A DNA stretch of 22,840 nucleotides from DATEHG01 sp041691295 (GTDB taxonomy: Bacteria; Gemmatimonadota; Gemmatimonadetes; Gemmatimonadales; GWC2-71-9), in contig JBEPVA010000032.1 of the NCBI GenBank assembly GCA_041691295.1, positions 1-22,840 of the forward strand, read 5' to 3'. The position numbers and the translations under genes are program-made. Shown here in pieces: positions 1-6,717 of this stretch; within the stretch, counting starts at the first letter, position 1, and each line of letters begins with the position of its first letter. Below the pieces are notes generated by a model, which searched no databases, had not been told where the DNA came from, and worked only from the letters and a program-made list of their open reading frames with translations.

Positions 1-347
1 CGGCTCTGCTCCCTGAGCACCGCCAGCCCCCTGGAGCCCAGGGTCAACAGCGCCTGAAAGATTCCCTTGACCGTCACGGTGCTGCCGGAGTGCGGCGGGC
101 TGCCCTTGGCGCTGACCACGGTCAGGGTGCCGGTGTTGTCCTTGACCTGGTATTCGCCGACGCCGAGTCCACCGGCGCCGCCCTGGACCGTGCCGGCGAT
201 CCGGACGGTCTTGCCGTCGTACCGGGTGGCGTTGTTGACCAGCTCGCTGATCGGGGTCACCGAAGCACAGCCCGACAGCACCAGCAGTGCCGCGATGGCA
301 ATCGTGAGCGGCGCCAGGCGGCGACCACTCCGAATTGAGTTTGACAT
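1..347 (-). CDS. Lipoprotein with OB-fold-like domain (3' end beyond window)
   Basis: The frame opens at ATG 347 and stays open to position 1, so 115 codons are visible and the C-terminus is missing. The N-terminus has basic residues (SIRSGRR), a hydrophobic stretch and a lipobox LVLSGC, so export and lipid anchoring are likely. The mature part (ISELVNNATRYDGKTVRIAG, then YQVKDNTGTLTVV) has the beta-strand pattern of small OB-fold/tRNA_anti-like domains: a 'KTVRIAGTV' strand, then a 'Y.V.D.TGTLTVV' strand, then 'STVTVKG'. Such lipoproteins are common and mostly uncharacterised, so no specific function is proposed. GAGG lies just upstream of the ATG, and a GC hairpin at 369-387 sits 21 nt upstream. 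It is the last gene of the series and follows the msrA gene after about 190 nt. Confidence 0.75.
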   Translation of the reverse strand, partial: MSNSIRSGRRLAPLTIAIAALLVLSGCASVTPISELVNNATRYDGKTVRIAGTVQGGAGGLGVGEYQVKDNTGTLTVVSAKGSPPHSGSTVTVKGIFQALLTLGSRGLAVLREQS

Positions 348-368
348 TGGACCTCGCTTGCATGAGAA

Positions 369-387
369 GGCCCGAAATGCTCGGGCC
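369..387 (-). terminator. GC hairpin upstream of the OB-fold lipoprotein
   Basis: On the minus strand GGCCCGA and TCGGGCC form a perfect 7-bp stem around a 5-nt loop, followed by TTCTC. It lies between msrA and the lipoprotein gene. The T-run is poor, so it may be a weak terminator for msrA or a leader hairpin. It lacks the GTCGAAGG box of the four leader elements further right. Confidence 0.45.
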
Positions 388-474
388 GAGTAATAGAAGG
401 TGGTGGTATGCACCGGGAAACAACAGCGCCGGCCCTTCCTGGCGCCGGCACCGGTACAACTCCGCGATCACGTC

Positions 475-546
475 ACTGGTCGAGGGTCGAGGGTCGAGAG
501 TGCCGGCTCCTGACTCCCAACTCCCAACTTCAGACTACCTCTCTCT
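475..546. repeat. Degenerate short tandem repeats after msrA
   Basis: On the + strand the tract has GGTCGAGGGTCGAGGGTCGA, then ACTCCCAACTCCCAACT, then CTCTCTC. These are 7-8-bp units repeated two or three times. The purine-rich version (minus strand) runs into the last codons of msrA (LYRER, then TAG). Related tracts follow or flank several other genes here. They look like simple-sequence intergenic DNA, not coding sequence. Confidence 0.6.
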
Positions 547-1158
547 ATATAGTGACGAAAACTGGCCCTTCAGCGCCGCGATCTTCGGCACATCGTTGAC
601 CTGTATATACGGCTCGCTCGGGTGCCGAGCCGCGAAGTCCTGCTGCTCGGCCGGCGCCTCGACGAATTTTCTGAGCGGAAAGACCACCGTCGTAATGGGC
701 TTCGGAAACGCCTTGGCCTCGGCCAGCTTGGCGATGAACGCCTCGGCCGCCTGCTTCTGGCCGTCATTGAGGGTGTACAGCGCCGAGCGATACCGATGGC
801 CGACGTCAGGGCCCTGGCGGCCGACCTGGGTGGGGTCGTGGGCCACGCTGAAGAAGATCTGCAGCAACTGGTCGTAGCTGATCTGGGTCGAGTCGTAGAC
901 CACCCGGACCGCTTCGGCGATCTCGTCGTGATCGGCGCTGCCCGCCGCGGGGGCTGGCTCACCGTCGCCCAGGGCAAAGCCGGAGGTGACCGACTTGACC
1001 CCCAGCACGTGGAGGTAGACCGACTCGACTCCCCAGTAGCAGCCACCGGCAAAGATGGCGGTGGATTTAGGAGCCGCCGCCGGGGATTTCAGTCCCGGCG
1101 CGGCGGCCATGATGAGAAAGGCAGATAGAGTGGCCAATCCGCGCGGCTTCGGGGGCAT
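535..1158 (-). CDS. msrA: Peptide methionine sulfoxide reductase A, exported
   Basis: MsrA reduces methionine-S-sulfoxide in proteins. The active-site motif GCYWGVE is present, with catalytic Cys40 counted from ATG 1158; most family members have GCFWG. Later family landmarks are HDPTQVGRQGPDVGHRYRSA and YDSTQISYDQLLQIFF. No other cysteine exists in the 207 residues, so there is no resolving Cys and reduction would need an external thiol. I start at MPPKPRG because a hydrophobic segment (LATLSAFLIMAAAPG) then forms a signal peptide; the frame extends 30 codons further upstream, but those are repeat-derived Arg/Pro-rich sequence. A periplasmic repair role is inferred. The segment between the active site and DHDEIAEAV differs from the usual 'GYAGG...GHAE' form. 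Confidence 0.9.
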   Translation of the reverse strand: MPPKPRGLATLSAFLIMAAAPGLKSPAAAPKSTAIFAGGCYWGVESVYLHVLGVKSVTSGFALGDGEPAPAAGSADHDEIAEAVRVVYDSTQISYDQLLQIFFSVAHDPTQVGRQGPDVGHRYRSALYTLNDGQKQAAEAFIAKLAEAKAFPKPITTVVFPLRKFVEAPAEQQDFAARHPSEPYIQVNDVPKIAALKGQFSSLYRER

Positions 1159-1162
1159 TGAT

Positions 1163-1236
1163 GGTCTCTGGTTCGAGGGTCGAAGATTCCGGGCTCCGGG
1201 CTCCGGGCGGGGGGACGCCTGACCCCCGACCCGGCG
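1163..1236. repeat. GC-rich short tandem repeat tract upstream of msrA
   Basis: On the + strand this contains GGTTCGAGGGTCGAAG, two and a half copies of CCGGGCT (TTCCGGGCTCCGGGCTCCGG), a G6 run and CCCCCGACCCGG. It fills the gap between the broken ABM gene and msrA and resembles the tract at 475-546. No promoter is obvious within it. Confidence 0.5.
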
Positions 1237-1287
1237 CACAATCGTCAATTGTCAAAGAGTGGCCCGCTCCGGTCGAACCGGAACCGC

Positions 1288-1445
1288 TCAGCCGTCGTGG
1301 CTGATCGGACGAATCTCGGGAATGTGCTGCCTGGTTTCATCGGTGGCCCGGATCAGCAGCTCGGCTACTTCGGCCTGCCGCGCCGGCGTGACGGTGATGA
1401 TGTTAACCAGGGTCATCAGACCGCGACCTCAGCGATAGTCGCCAT
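1288..1445 (-). pseudogene. Broken ABM-family (antibiotic biosynthesis monooxygenase-like) gene
   Basis: A strong ribosome site (GGAGGTGA) precedes ATG 1445, which encodes only MATIAEVAV before TGA. That stop overlaps by one base an ATG at 1416 (TGATG), opening 42 residues: MTLVNIITVTPARQAEVAEL, then LIRATDETRQHIPEIRPISH, then DG and stop. The 'TL.N..TV.P.RQ.E...LLIRATDET..H.PG' run is typical of the N-terminus of ABM monooxygenases, which are about 100 residues and usually begin MxTIAE-something-VTLVN. The two pieces therefore look like one N-terminus split by an indel, and the second half of the domain is absent. It lies 22 nt after the MoaF-like gene and was probably its operon partner. 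The alternative, two coupled micro-ORFs, is less likely. Confidence 0.6.
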
Positions 1446-1467
1446 GGAGTCACCTCCAGTCGGTTCG

Positions 1468-1821
1468 TCAGTCAACGATTTCGAAATAGCCCCGCACCGG
1501 ATACCACTCCTTGGCGCTTGAGGCAATGCCGGTCAGCTGTGAATTGGTGAAATCGAGCGTCACCGTCAGGGTGAATCCTGACGCGGCCAGGTACGACACC
1601 AGGTAGATCTCGGGCGTGATGCCGATGGCGGCGTAGAGCGGCCGCTGGGCATGAGCTGACCCGGGCTTGGCGCCGTCGGCCGGCGCACCGGCATCATGCC
1701 ATTCGACGGTTCCGTCCTGGTGAAAAATGTGCTCGTGGGTCTTGCCCCTGGTCGGGCCTTCAGTCCAGGTCCAACGCATCGTGGCGCCGCGGACCGCCGC
1801 GGCCGCCGGAGTGGCTCGCAT
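1468..1821 (-). CDS. MoaF-like (calycin-type) small protein
   Basis: This encodes 117 residues with ribosome site AAGGAGAAAG before ATG 1821. Landmarks are GKTHEHIFHQDGTVEWHDA, LYAAIGITPEIYLVSYLAAS, GFTLTVTLDF and EWYPVRGYFEIVD. These match my memory of proteins annotated as MoaF-domain or molybdenum cofactor biosynthesis F family: small beta-barrel proteins in which 'W....G..YEH.F..DG.V.W' and 'Y.VSYLA.SGYTLT' recur. Biochemical function is not established for these small forms, and no other molybdopterin gene is nearby, so a cofactor role is not implied. It is the first gene of a short unit with the broken ABM gene and has leader element A about 165 nt upstream. Confidence 0.7.
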   Translation of the reverse strand: MRATPAAAAVRGATMRWTWTEGPTRGKTHEHIFHQDGTVEWHDAGAPADGAKPGSAHAQRPLYAAIGITPEIYLVSYLAASGFTLTVTLDFTNSQLTGIASSAKEWYPVRGYFEIVD

Positions 1822-1984
1822 GATTGTCTTTCTCCTTGAATGGGCTGGTACGAACTGGATTTCAACCTGCTGTCCAGTGCGGCGCCGGTGAACGGCACGG
1901 CGCCAACGGTGAGGCGTCGAAAAAGCAGCAGTGGGTTACCGATTCCCCCGGGGTGAAACGGGATTGAGCTGTCGGTGTCGGACG

Positions 1985-2047
1985 AAAAAAGGCGCGCGGG
2001 ATCCTCGGATCCCGTCGCACCTTCGACTGGCCGGCCCAGCGCCGGTC
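1985..2047 (-). terminator. Leader element A: two hairpins and T6 run
   Basis: On the minus strand a hairpin (ACCGGC/GCCGG type, from 2047) is followed by GTCGAAGG (2027-2020). A stem of about 14 bp with one bulged A comes next, its core being GGGATCC-GA-GGATCCC, and then TTTTTT (1990-1985). It lies 70 nt after the small helical gene and 163 nt before the MoaF-like gene. Alone it is a convincing intrinsic terminator. The shared GTCGAAGG box and preceding hairpin group it with elements B-D. A GGACAATC box (2071-2064) lies upstream. The rest of the 1822-2117 gap holds nothing I can assign. Confidence 0.7.
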
Positions 2048-2117
2048 CATCAAGGTACTGATTGATTGTCCGCCGGGGTCGCGCCGCTGGCCCGGCCCCG
2101 GCGGTCATGCTATGCGA

Positions 2118-2420
2118 TCAGGCCGCCTGCTGGCTGAACGGCTCCATTTCGGCGTGCCGCAGGGTCTCGACCACTGAGGACATCATCCGGTCAACGGTCC
2201 GCATCCGGCTCACCGGAATCGGACTGATCGACGCTCGCAGAGTCGCGATCGTTTCCTTGAGCCGGGCAGCCCGCCGCTCGAGAAAGATCAGCAGCCCTTT
2301 CCGGAAGGCCGGGACGGACAGTTCTATTTCCGCCATGCTCCGGATTGCCTCGATCCGGCGATCGATTTCCTGCAGCAGTAATTCGCGTCCCGAGAGCCAG
2401 GGCCCATCTTCCCGAAACAT
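2118..2420 (-). CDS. Small helical protein of unknown function
   Basis: I do not recognise this family. From ATG 2420 it is 100 residues, starting MFREDGPWLSGRELLLQEID. It is almost entirely charged alpha-helix (LIFLERRAARLKETIATLRA), with no membrane segment, signal peptide or cysteine motif. GGAG lies 8 nt before ATG 2420, which decides the start. A GTG at 2456 in the same frame overlaps the stop of the DUF4397 gene (GTGA) and would add 12 residues without a good ribosome site. It follows the DUF4397 gene by 32 nt and is probably its operon partner, ending before leader element A. Confidence 0.6.
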   Translation of the reverse strand: MFREDGPWLSGRELLLQEIDRRIEAIRSMAEIELSVPAFRKGLLIFLERRAARLKETIATLRASISPIPVSRMRTVDRMMSSVVETLRHAEMEPFSQQAA

Positions 2421-2452
2421 GGCGGTCTCCAGAGTCGGCGTCTGAACGGCGG

Positions 2453-3205
2453 TCACCGCGTCGACAGAGCGGAACCCGTCTGGCCGTCCTCGATGGTAAT
2501 CACCTCGACGGAGCCGGACCGGGATCCAGACAGCACGATCGAGTAGGACTTGCCAGCCTCGAAATGCATGTTCTTGATCAATACAGGGTGCGCATCGGGA
2601 TTGTTGCGGCGGATCTCGACGGTGGCGGTGACGGGCGTGATTTCCTGATAGCCTGCCTCACTTCCGTATCCCACGCCCTTGAACAGCGGATCCTTCTGGC
2701 CCTGCAGGGCCACATCCACATTCTTGGCACCGCTCGCGGCGTTGATGACCCGGACCTTGGCCTTGCCGGAATCGGGCACCACGTTGTCGGTCAGGATCCG
2801 GAGCCGGGCCCCGCCATTGTCGTCCGGCAGCGCCACGATGGTATAGCGGCCGCCGTCCCGCATCATTTCACTGTTGGCCGCGATCGCGGTGTCGGCCGAC
2901 GATGGACTCAGCTTGAACTTGACATGGTTGTCGGTCACCTCGAGATACGGGGTGACGGTCTTGTAGCTGACGCCGGTGAACAGGGTGCGATCGTCCCCCA
3001 TGACGTTGATGGTCGGGCCGGTGGGAATGGCGTTGACCAGCCGTACCATCGACTTGCCTTCCGCGGCGGCCTGGGTGCCCGATGGCGAGACGCTCGTGTT
3101 GCCGGCGGCGTCGGAGGCCACCGGCCGCTCGGTCCGGCCCGCGCTGCAGGCCGCGCCGGCACTGAGGACCAGCATTCCTGCAAGTAACCTGGTGGTTCGC
3201 GTCAT
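2453..3205 (-). CDS. DUF4397-domain lipoprotein
   Basis: This encodes 250 residues from ATG 3205, preceded by GGGAGACAGTC. The N-terminus MTRTTRLLAGMLVLSAGAAC ends in a lipobox cysteine, so it should be an exported lipoprotein. Two repeats of the DUF4397 pattern follow. The first begins SMVRLVNAIPTGPTINVMGD, with TLFTGVSYKTVTPYLEV and a GGRYTIVALPD strand. The second begins KAKVRVINAASGAKNVDVAL, with PLFKGVGYGSEAGYQEITP and AGKSYSIVLSGS. DUF4397 proteins are cell-surface beta-sandwich proteins of unknown role. The linker after the lipobox is Ser/Thr/Ala-rich. Leader element B ends 28 nt upstream of the start and a promoter lies at 3359-3387, so transcription appears to start just for this unit. 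Confidence 0.85.
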   Translation of the reverse strand: MTRTTRLLAGMLVLSAGAACSAGRTERPVASDAAGNTSVSPSGTQAAAEGKSMVRLVNAIPTGPTINVMGDDRTLFTGVSYKTVTPYLEVTDNHVKFKLSPSSADTAIAANSEMMRDGGRYTIVALPDDNGGARLRILTDNVVPDSGKAKVRVINAASGAKNVDVALQGQKDPLFKGVGYGSEAGYQEITPVTATVEIRRNNPDAHPVLIKNMHFEAGKSYSIVLSGSRSGSVEVITIEDGQTGSALSTR

Positions 3206-3232
3206 GACTGTCTCCCGAGGTACATATATGAC

Positions 3233-3300
3233 AAAAGGCGCCATCGAGTGCTCCTTAGGGAGTTCGATCGCGCCTTCGACTGGCGGGCCAGATTGGCGCC
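3233..3300 (-). terminator. Leader element B: two hairpins and T-run
   Basis: On the minus strand a GGCGCC...GGCCCGCC hairpin (3300-3282) is followed by GTCGAAGG (3280-3273). A long stem with small internal loops comes next (GGCGC/GCGCC, ATCG/CGAT, CTCC/GGAG, loop CTAA), ending in CCTTTTG (T4 at 3236-3233). The DUF4397 start codon is only 28 nt downstream. Because a promoter lies upstream at 3359-3387 and the previous gene ended at 3409, this stem sits inside the DUF4397 gene's own leader. It could therefore act as an attenuator and not only as the terminator of the previous unit. Confidence 0.6.
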
Positions 3301-3358
3301 GCTCGACAAGGCAGGATGCCCGGAATCGCATCCCTGTGTTCGATTGTCCAACCCACGG

Positions 3359-3387
3359 ACATTAGGAAAATCACCCCGGGACCGCAA
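3359..3387 (-). promoter_or_regulatory. Sigma70-like promoter for the DUF4397 unit
   Basis: TTGCGG (3387-3382), a 17-bp spacer and TAATGT (3364-3359) on the minus strand, then GGACAATC starting 10 bases past the -10 box. The promoter before topoisomerase IB has the same spacing, near-identical hexamers, a GATTT-type sequence before the -10 box and the same GGACAA box. Predicted +1 is near 3352, giving a leader of about 150 nt that contains element B. Confidence 0.5.
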
Positions 3388-3408
3388 GTGCCGGGTTTCT
3401 ATCCTCGA

Positions 3409-3713
3409 TCAGCCGACCGCCCGCTCCCGGCCGCCCCCATCATCCGAACCCCCATCCGGTCCGGACTTGAGCACGGTGATGTGGCCATCACCCTCTAGGG
3501 TGCAGAGCCGGACCCGCCGATATCGCCGAGGCCATGCAGCCGGAGCTGGGCCAGCAGATCGGACACGCCAACGGCGCCGGCCTGACGCCGCAACACCCGG
3601 AAGGCGGCGTACAGGAACAGGTAGACCACCGAACCGCGCAGAAAGAACTCGCCGAGATTGACCGTGGGCGTCAGCGCCTCGGCCCAGTCGATGCCCGGCA
3701 TCGCGGCCACCAT
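3409..3713 (-). pseudogene. Remnant of a DUF421 (YetF-like) membrane protein gene
   Basis: ATG 3713 opens the start of a DUF421 protein: a leader, then a hydrophobic helix (EFFLRGSVVYLFLYAAFRVL) and RRQAGAVGVSDLL. In intact members more membrane helices follow here. Instead the frame jumps to AQLRLHGLGDI, a piece of the cytoplasmic C-terminal domain. It then runs out of frame and stops at 3495. The expected C-terminal end (VRLCTLEGDGHITVLK) continues in another frame to a stop at 3409. So about half of the roughly 150-170 residues expected has been deleted and a frameshift follows. The start overlaps the stop of the PNPOx-like gene (TGATG), so it was the second gene of that operon. No functional product is expected. 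An assembly error is the main alternative. Confidence 0.75.
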
Positions 3714-4216
3714 CAGTTGCGGCCGGACAGTCGCAGCGTTCCGTGCTTGCCGCCCTCCATCTGTTCTCCCGAGAGCAGTGCCTTGGCAAACTGGATCAGC
3801 CGGACCGGCGCTGAGGGCGCATCCCAGTACTCGGCCCGCTCGACCGCCACCCGGATGAGCCGGATATCCGGACTATTTTCGCCGTCGGGGAACCAGACCT
3901 TGTGGGCGGCCTTCCAGAGCGCGGCGATGCGGGTGCGGTCATCGAGGATGTCGGCGGTGCCGTTCACCGTGAGGTACTCCTGCTTGCCCGGGTGGGCATA
4001 GGTCAGCAGCACCCCGCCATTGGCCATGACCTCGCCGACCACCGGCGAATGGATGGACGTCAGGAACCAGAGCGTCCCGTCGAATGGGGTGTCCTGGGTG
4101 TACATCGGCCGGCTGCGAAGGCCATCGCCCACCACGCTGGTGGGGAGCATGGTGACCTTGATGTCGTGGATCAGGTCGGCCAGTTCCTTGAATTCCGGCT
4201 CCAGATGTTCGTCCAT
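3713..4216 (-). CDS. General-stress pyridoxamine-phosphate-oxidase-like flavin protein
   Basis: This encodes 167 residues from ATG 4216. A GTG at 4225 in frame would add three residues, but GGGAG sits 8 nt before the ATG. The sequence follows the general stress protein 26 / Pyridox_ox_3 type of split-barrel flavin-binding protein: SRPMYTQDTPFDGTLWFLTS, then VLLTYAHPGKQEYLTVNGTA, and the C-terminal IRLIRVAVERAEYWDAPSAP. Family members bind FMN, FAD or F420 and are often stress-induced; the exact substrate cannot be read here. It is soluble, with no signal peptide. It heads a unit with the broken DUF421 gene, and leader element C ends 57 nt upstream. Confidence 0.85.
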   Translation of the reverse strand: MDEHLEPEFKELADLIHDIKVTMLPTSVVGDGLRSRPMYTQDTPFDGTLWFLTSIHSPVVGEVMANGGVLLTYAHPGKQEYLTVNGTADILDDRTRIAALWKAAHKVWFPDGENSPDIRLIRVAVERAEYWDAPSAPVRLIQFAKALLSGEQMEGGKHGTLRLSGRN

Positions 4217-4272
4217 CAGCTTCACTCCCGTTGCGGCAGCTTATGAGGGCCTGGTGAGTCCCGTCAGCCAAC

Positions 4273-4335
4273 AAAAAAACGCGCACGCCTCGGAGAGGGG
4301 GCCTGCGCCTTCGGACAGTGAACCGACCGCTTCAC
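4273..4335 (-). terminator. Leader element C: two hairpins and T7 run
   Basis: On the minus strand GTGAA...TTCAC (4335-4318) forms the first hairpin. GTCCGAAGG (4316-4308) follows, a one-base-longer variant of the shared box. The second stem is GCGCA/TGCGC with a mismatch and GCC/GGC, then TTTTTTT (4279-4273). It lies 79 nt after the hybrid kinase stop and 57 nt before the PNPOx-like start. It is the most divergent of the four elements. I see no clear promoter between the kinase stop and this element. Confidence 0.6.
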
Positions 4336-4413
4336 CGCGAGGGTGGGATAGCGCACCGGACCCGCCGTGCGCCTCCGCTACATGGACCGTTCCGCCGGAT
4401 CAGGACCCGGCGA

Positions 4414-5595
4414 TCACTCGTTCGTGAAGCCGGCGCCGCGGGAATGCGTCCGCTCCAGATTACTGAGCAGTGTCAGGTGATCGACCGGCTTGAGCAGATG
4501 AAAAGTGAAACCCGCCTCCCGCGCCTTGGGGCCGATATTGGCCTGTCCCCAGCCGGTGAGTGCCACGATCGGGATGTCGCGGGCCCAGCTCTGCGACCGG
4601 ATCCGGCGGCAGGTCTCATATCCATCGACCCCGGGCATCCCGATATCCAGTACAATGGCGTTGGGTCGCGACCGCTCGGCCGCGGCCACCGCCGCCTCTC
4701 CGTCGTAGACGGTGATGACCTCGTGACCCTGGAGCCGGATCAGCTCGCTCAGCGCATCGGCATTGAGCTGCCGGTCGTCAGCCAGCACCAGCCGCCAGCG
4801 CATCGGAGCCCGAGCGGCGGCCATTAGGTCATGAGTTGGAGCGGTGCGCGCGGACGTGGCCTCTGGACGCACCAGTGGCAGACGCACCGTGAATACACTG
4901 CCCTGCCCCGCTTCCCGCGGCCAGGCTTCGATCCGGCCGCCGTGGCCGTTGGCAATTCCCTGCGCCAGTGGCAAGCCAAGCCCGAGGCCGTTGCCGGTGG
5001 TGTTATGCTCGGAGCCGGCCAGCCTGAAAGGCTGGAACATCAGGGGCCGAATGGCCGAATCGATCCCGATTCCAGTGTCCATGATGGTGAGCACGAAATC
5101 GCCATCATTAATGGCATGACCGATCGTGATGGTACCACCCTCGTCGCTGAACTTCGCCGCGTTGTTGAGCAGAATCTCGACCAGCTGGACCAGGCGCGGC
5201 GCATCGGCTTCGATCTCGACGCCTGCGGGCGGCAGGTCGGTCACGACAGTGTGGCGCCGCTCAGTGTTCAATGGCTCCGCCCGGTGCAGCGCCTGCTCGA
5301 TCACCGACCGCAGATCGGCCCGGCCCAGCCGAAAGTCCAGCTGGCCGTGCGCCAGGCGGCTGACATCCACCAGGTCGTCGAGCAACCGCGTCATCCGGCA
5401 AAGCTGCCGCTCGATCATCTGGCTGCAGCTGTCGACCCGGTCCGAGACCGGCCGGCTCAGCTTGAGGACCTCGACGGCATTCTGGATCGGGGCCAGCGGA
5501 TTGCGCAGCTCGTGCACCAGGATGGCCAGAAAGCGATCCTGGTTGAAATCGGCATCCAGCCGGCCATGCGCGCTGTTGGCTTCCGGTTCGGTCAT
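4414..5595 (-). CDS. Sensorless hybrid histidine kinase with C-terminal receiver
   Basis: This encodes 393 residues. HisKA has the H-box FLAILVHELRNPLAPI (His28). The HATPase_c domain has LLNNAAKF (Asn144/145), DTGIGID (173-179) and GLGLGLPL (203-210). A receiver from about residue 266 has phospho-acceptor Asp317 (IVLDIGMPGVDGYE) and Lys369 (LLKPVD). It autophosphorylates on His and can pass the phosphate to its own receiver. There is no sensory domain or membrane segment; only 20 residues precede HisKA. Input must come from a partner or from oligomerisation. The first receiver acidic pair reads ADDRQLN where VDDN is usual. It begins 15 nt after the topoisomerase IB stop, so the two are co-transcribed. 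It resembles the kinase and receiver part of the large PAS kinase at 6894-9806. Confidence 0.92.
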   Translation of the reverse strand: MTEPEANSAHGRLDADFNQDRFLAILVHELRNPLAPIQNAVEVLKLSRPVSDRVDSCSQMIERQLCRMTRLLDDLVDVSRLAHGQLDFRLGRADLRSVIEQALHRAEPLNTERRHTVVTDLPPAGVEIEADAPRLVQLVEILLNNAAKFSDEGGTITIGHAINDGDFVLTIMDTGIGIDSAIRPLMFQPFRLAGSEHNTTGNGLGLGLPLAQGIANGHGGRIEAWPREAGQGSVFTVRLPLVRPEATSARTAPTHDLMAAARAPMRWRLVLADDRQLNADALSELIRLQGHEVITVYDGEAAVAAAERSRPNAIVLDIGMPGVDGYETCRRIRSQSWARDIPIVALTGWGQANIGPKAREAGFTFHLLKPVDHLTLLSNLERTHSRGAGFTNE

Positions 5596-5610
5596 GAAAT
5601 GGTCACCGCG

Positions 5611-6690
5611 TCATCCCGCCTTTCGACCCGTCGTCTGATACGCTCGGCGGGGGGCCGATGTTGACGCACTGAGAAAACGCAGCAGCCGCGATTCGGCGCT
5701 CGAGAGCCCGCTGACCGGCCGGCCCTGGCGGGACCGCCGCCAGCGCGACCAGCTGTCGGACTGCAGGTACGTCTCGAGCAACAGCGGATGGATATAACTC
5801 TGGCGGCAGATGGCCGGGGTGTTCCCCAGTTCCGCCGCTACCGCCGCGACGTCTTCGATCAGGGCCGGCTTGCCCGGAACCTCGGCCCCGACCAGCAGCC
5901 GTTGATCGAGCAGCCGAGCGGTGAGCAGGGTGGCGCCCCAGGTCCTGAAATCCTTGGCCGTGAAGTGCTGGCCGGTGATCATGCCAAGATAGGCGTTGAG
6001 GTCACTCGAATGGGCCGGACGCCGGTGACCCCGGCTGTCGATGTACTGGAACAGGTGGGGTCCGCGAATATTCCGGCAGCGCTTGACCAGGCGGGCCAGC
6101 CGCCGGTCCCGCAGTTCGACCCGCCGGTCCTTGCCGCCCTTGCCGCGGAAGGCGAACGCGATTGTTTGCCCGCTGATCCTCACGTGCCGGTCCTCGAGCG
6201 TGGTCAGGCCGTACGAGCCGTTGTCGCGGGTGTAGGCGTCGTTGCCCACCCGGATATAGGTCGACTCCAGCAGCGAGACAAGCAGGGCCAGCACCTGCTC
6301 CCGGCCGCGGTCGGCCCGGCCGAGATCGCGGCGGAGGGTGCGGCGGAGAGATGGCAGTGCCCGTGAAAAAGCGGCCAGCCGGCCGAATTTTTCCTCTTCC
6401 TGTGCCGCCCGGAAGGTGGCGTGGTAGCGATACTGCTTGCGGCCCCGGGCATCCCGGCCGGTGGCCTGGAGGTGGGCCCGCGGATCAACCGCAATCCAGA
6501 TATCGGTCCAGGCCGGCGGGATCGCGAGCTTCCGGATTCGATTCAGTGCAGCCTGATCACTGACCGGCTTGCCATCGGCGGTGGCATACCGAAAGCCATG
6601 GCCCGACCGGCGCCGGGATATTCCCGGTGCCGTGTCGCTGACCAGGCGCAGCTGCGCCGTGGGGAGCTGTGAACTCTGTGGCGCCGTCAT
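5611..6690 (-). CDS. DNA topoisomerase IB (poxvirus/bacterial type)
   Basis: This encodes 359 residues from ATG 6690, preceded by GGAAGGAA about 11 nt upstream. It relaxes supercoils by transient 3'-phosphotyrosine nicking. The N-terminal domain has GISRRRSGHGFRYATADGKP and the LAIPPAWTDIWI motif; DARGRKQYRYH follows. The catalytic set is visible: Arg147 (TYIRVGND), Lys184 (RGKGGKDRR), Arg249 (KDFRTWGAT) and Tyr299 (RQSYIHP). Bacterial TopIB enzymes average about 350 residues, so this is full length, with a short basic tail. It is the first gene of an operon with the sensorless hybrid kinase. Transcription appears to start at the promoter 6838-6866 and to pass through leader element D, 27 nt before the start codon. 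Confidence 0.93.
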   Translation of the reverse strand: MTAPQSSQLPTAQLRLVSDTAPGISRRRSGHGFRYATADGKPVSDQAALNRIRKLAIPPAWTDIWIAVDPRAHLQATGRDARGRKQYRYHATFRAAQEEEKFGRLAAFSRALPSLRRTLRRDLGRADRGREQVLALLVSLLESTYIRVGNDAYTRDNGSYGLTTLEDRHVRISGQTIAFAFRGKGGKDRRVELRDRRLARLVKRCRNIRGPHLFQYIDSRGHRRPAHSSDLNAYLGMITGQHFTAKDFRTWGATLLTARLLDQRLLVGAEVPGKPALIEDVAAVAAELGNTPAICRQSYIHPLLLETYLQSDSWSRWRRSRQGRPVSGLSSAESRLLRFLSASTSAPRRAYQTTGRKAG

Positions 6691-6717
6691 GACGTCAGTC
6701 CATTCCTTCCGTAAATG

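Noticed and set aside
475..546. Possible CRISPR array or VNTR gene
   Set aside because: Units are only 7-8 bp, degenerate and without spacers.
1566..2108. 180-codon minus-strand frame through the gap before the MoaF-like gene
   Set aside because: It runs through leader element A and into the MoaF-like gene out of frame; composition is Arg/Pro/Ser-rich without family features.
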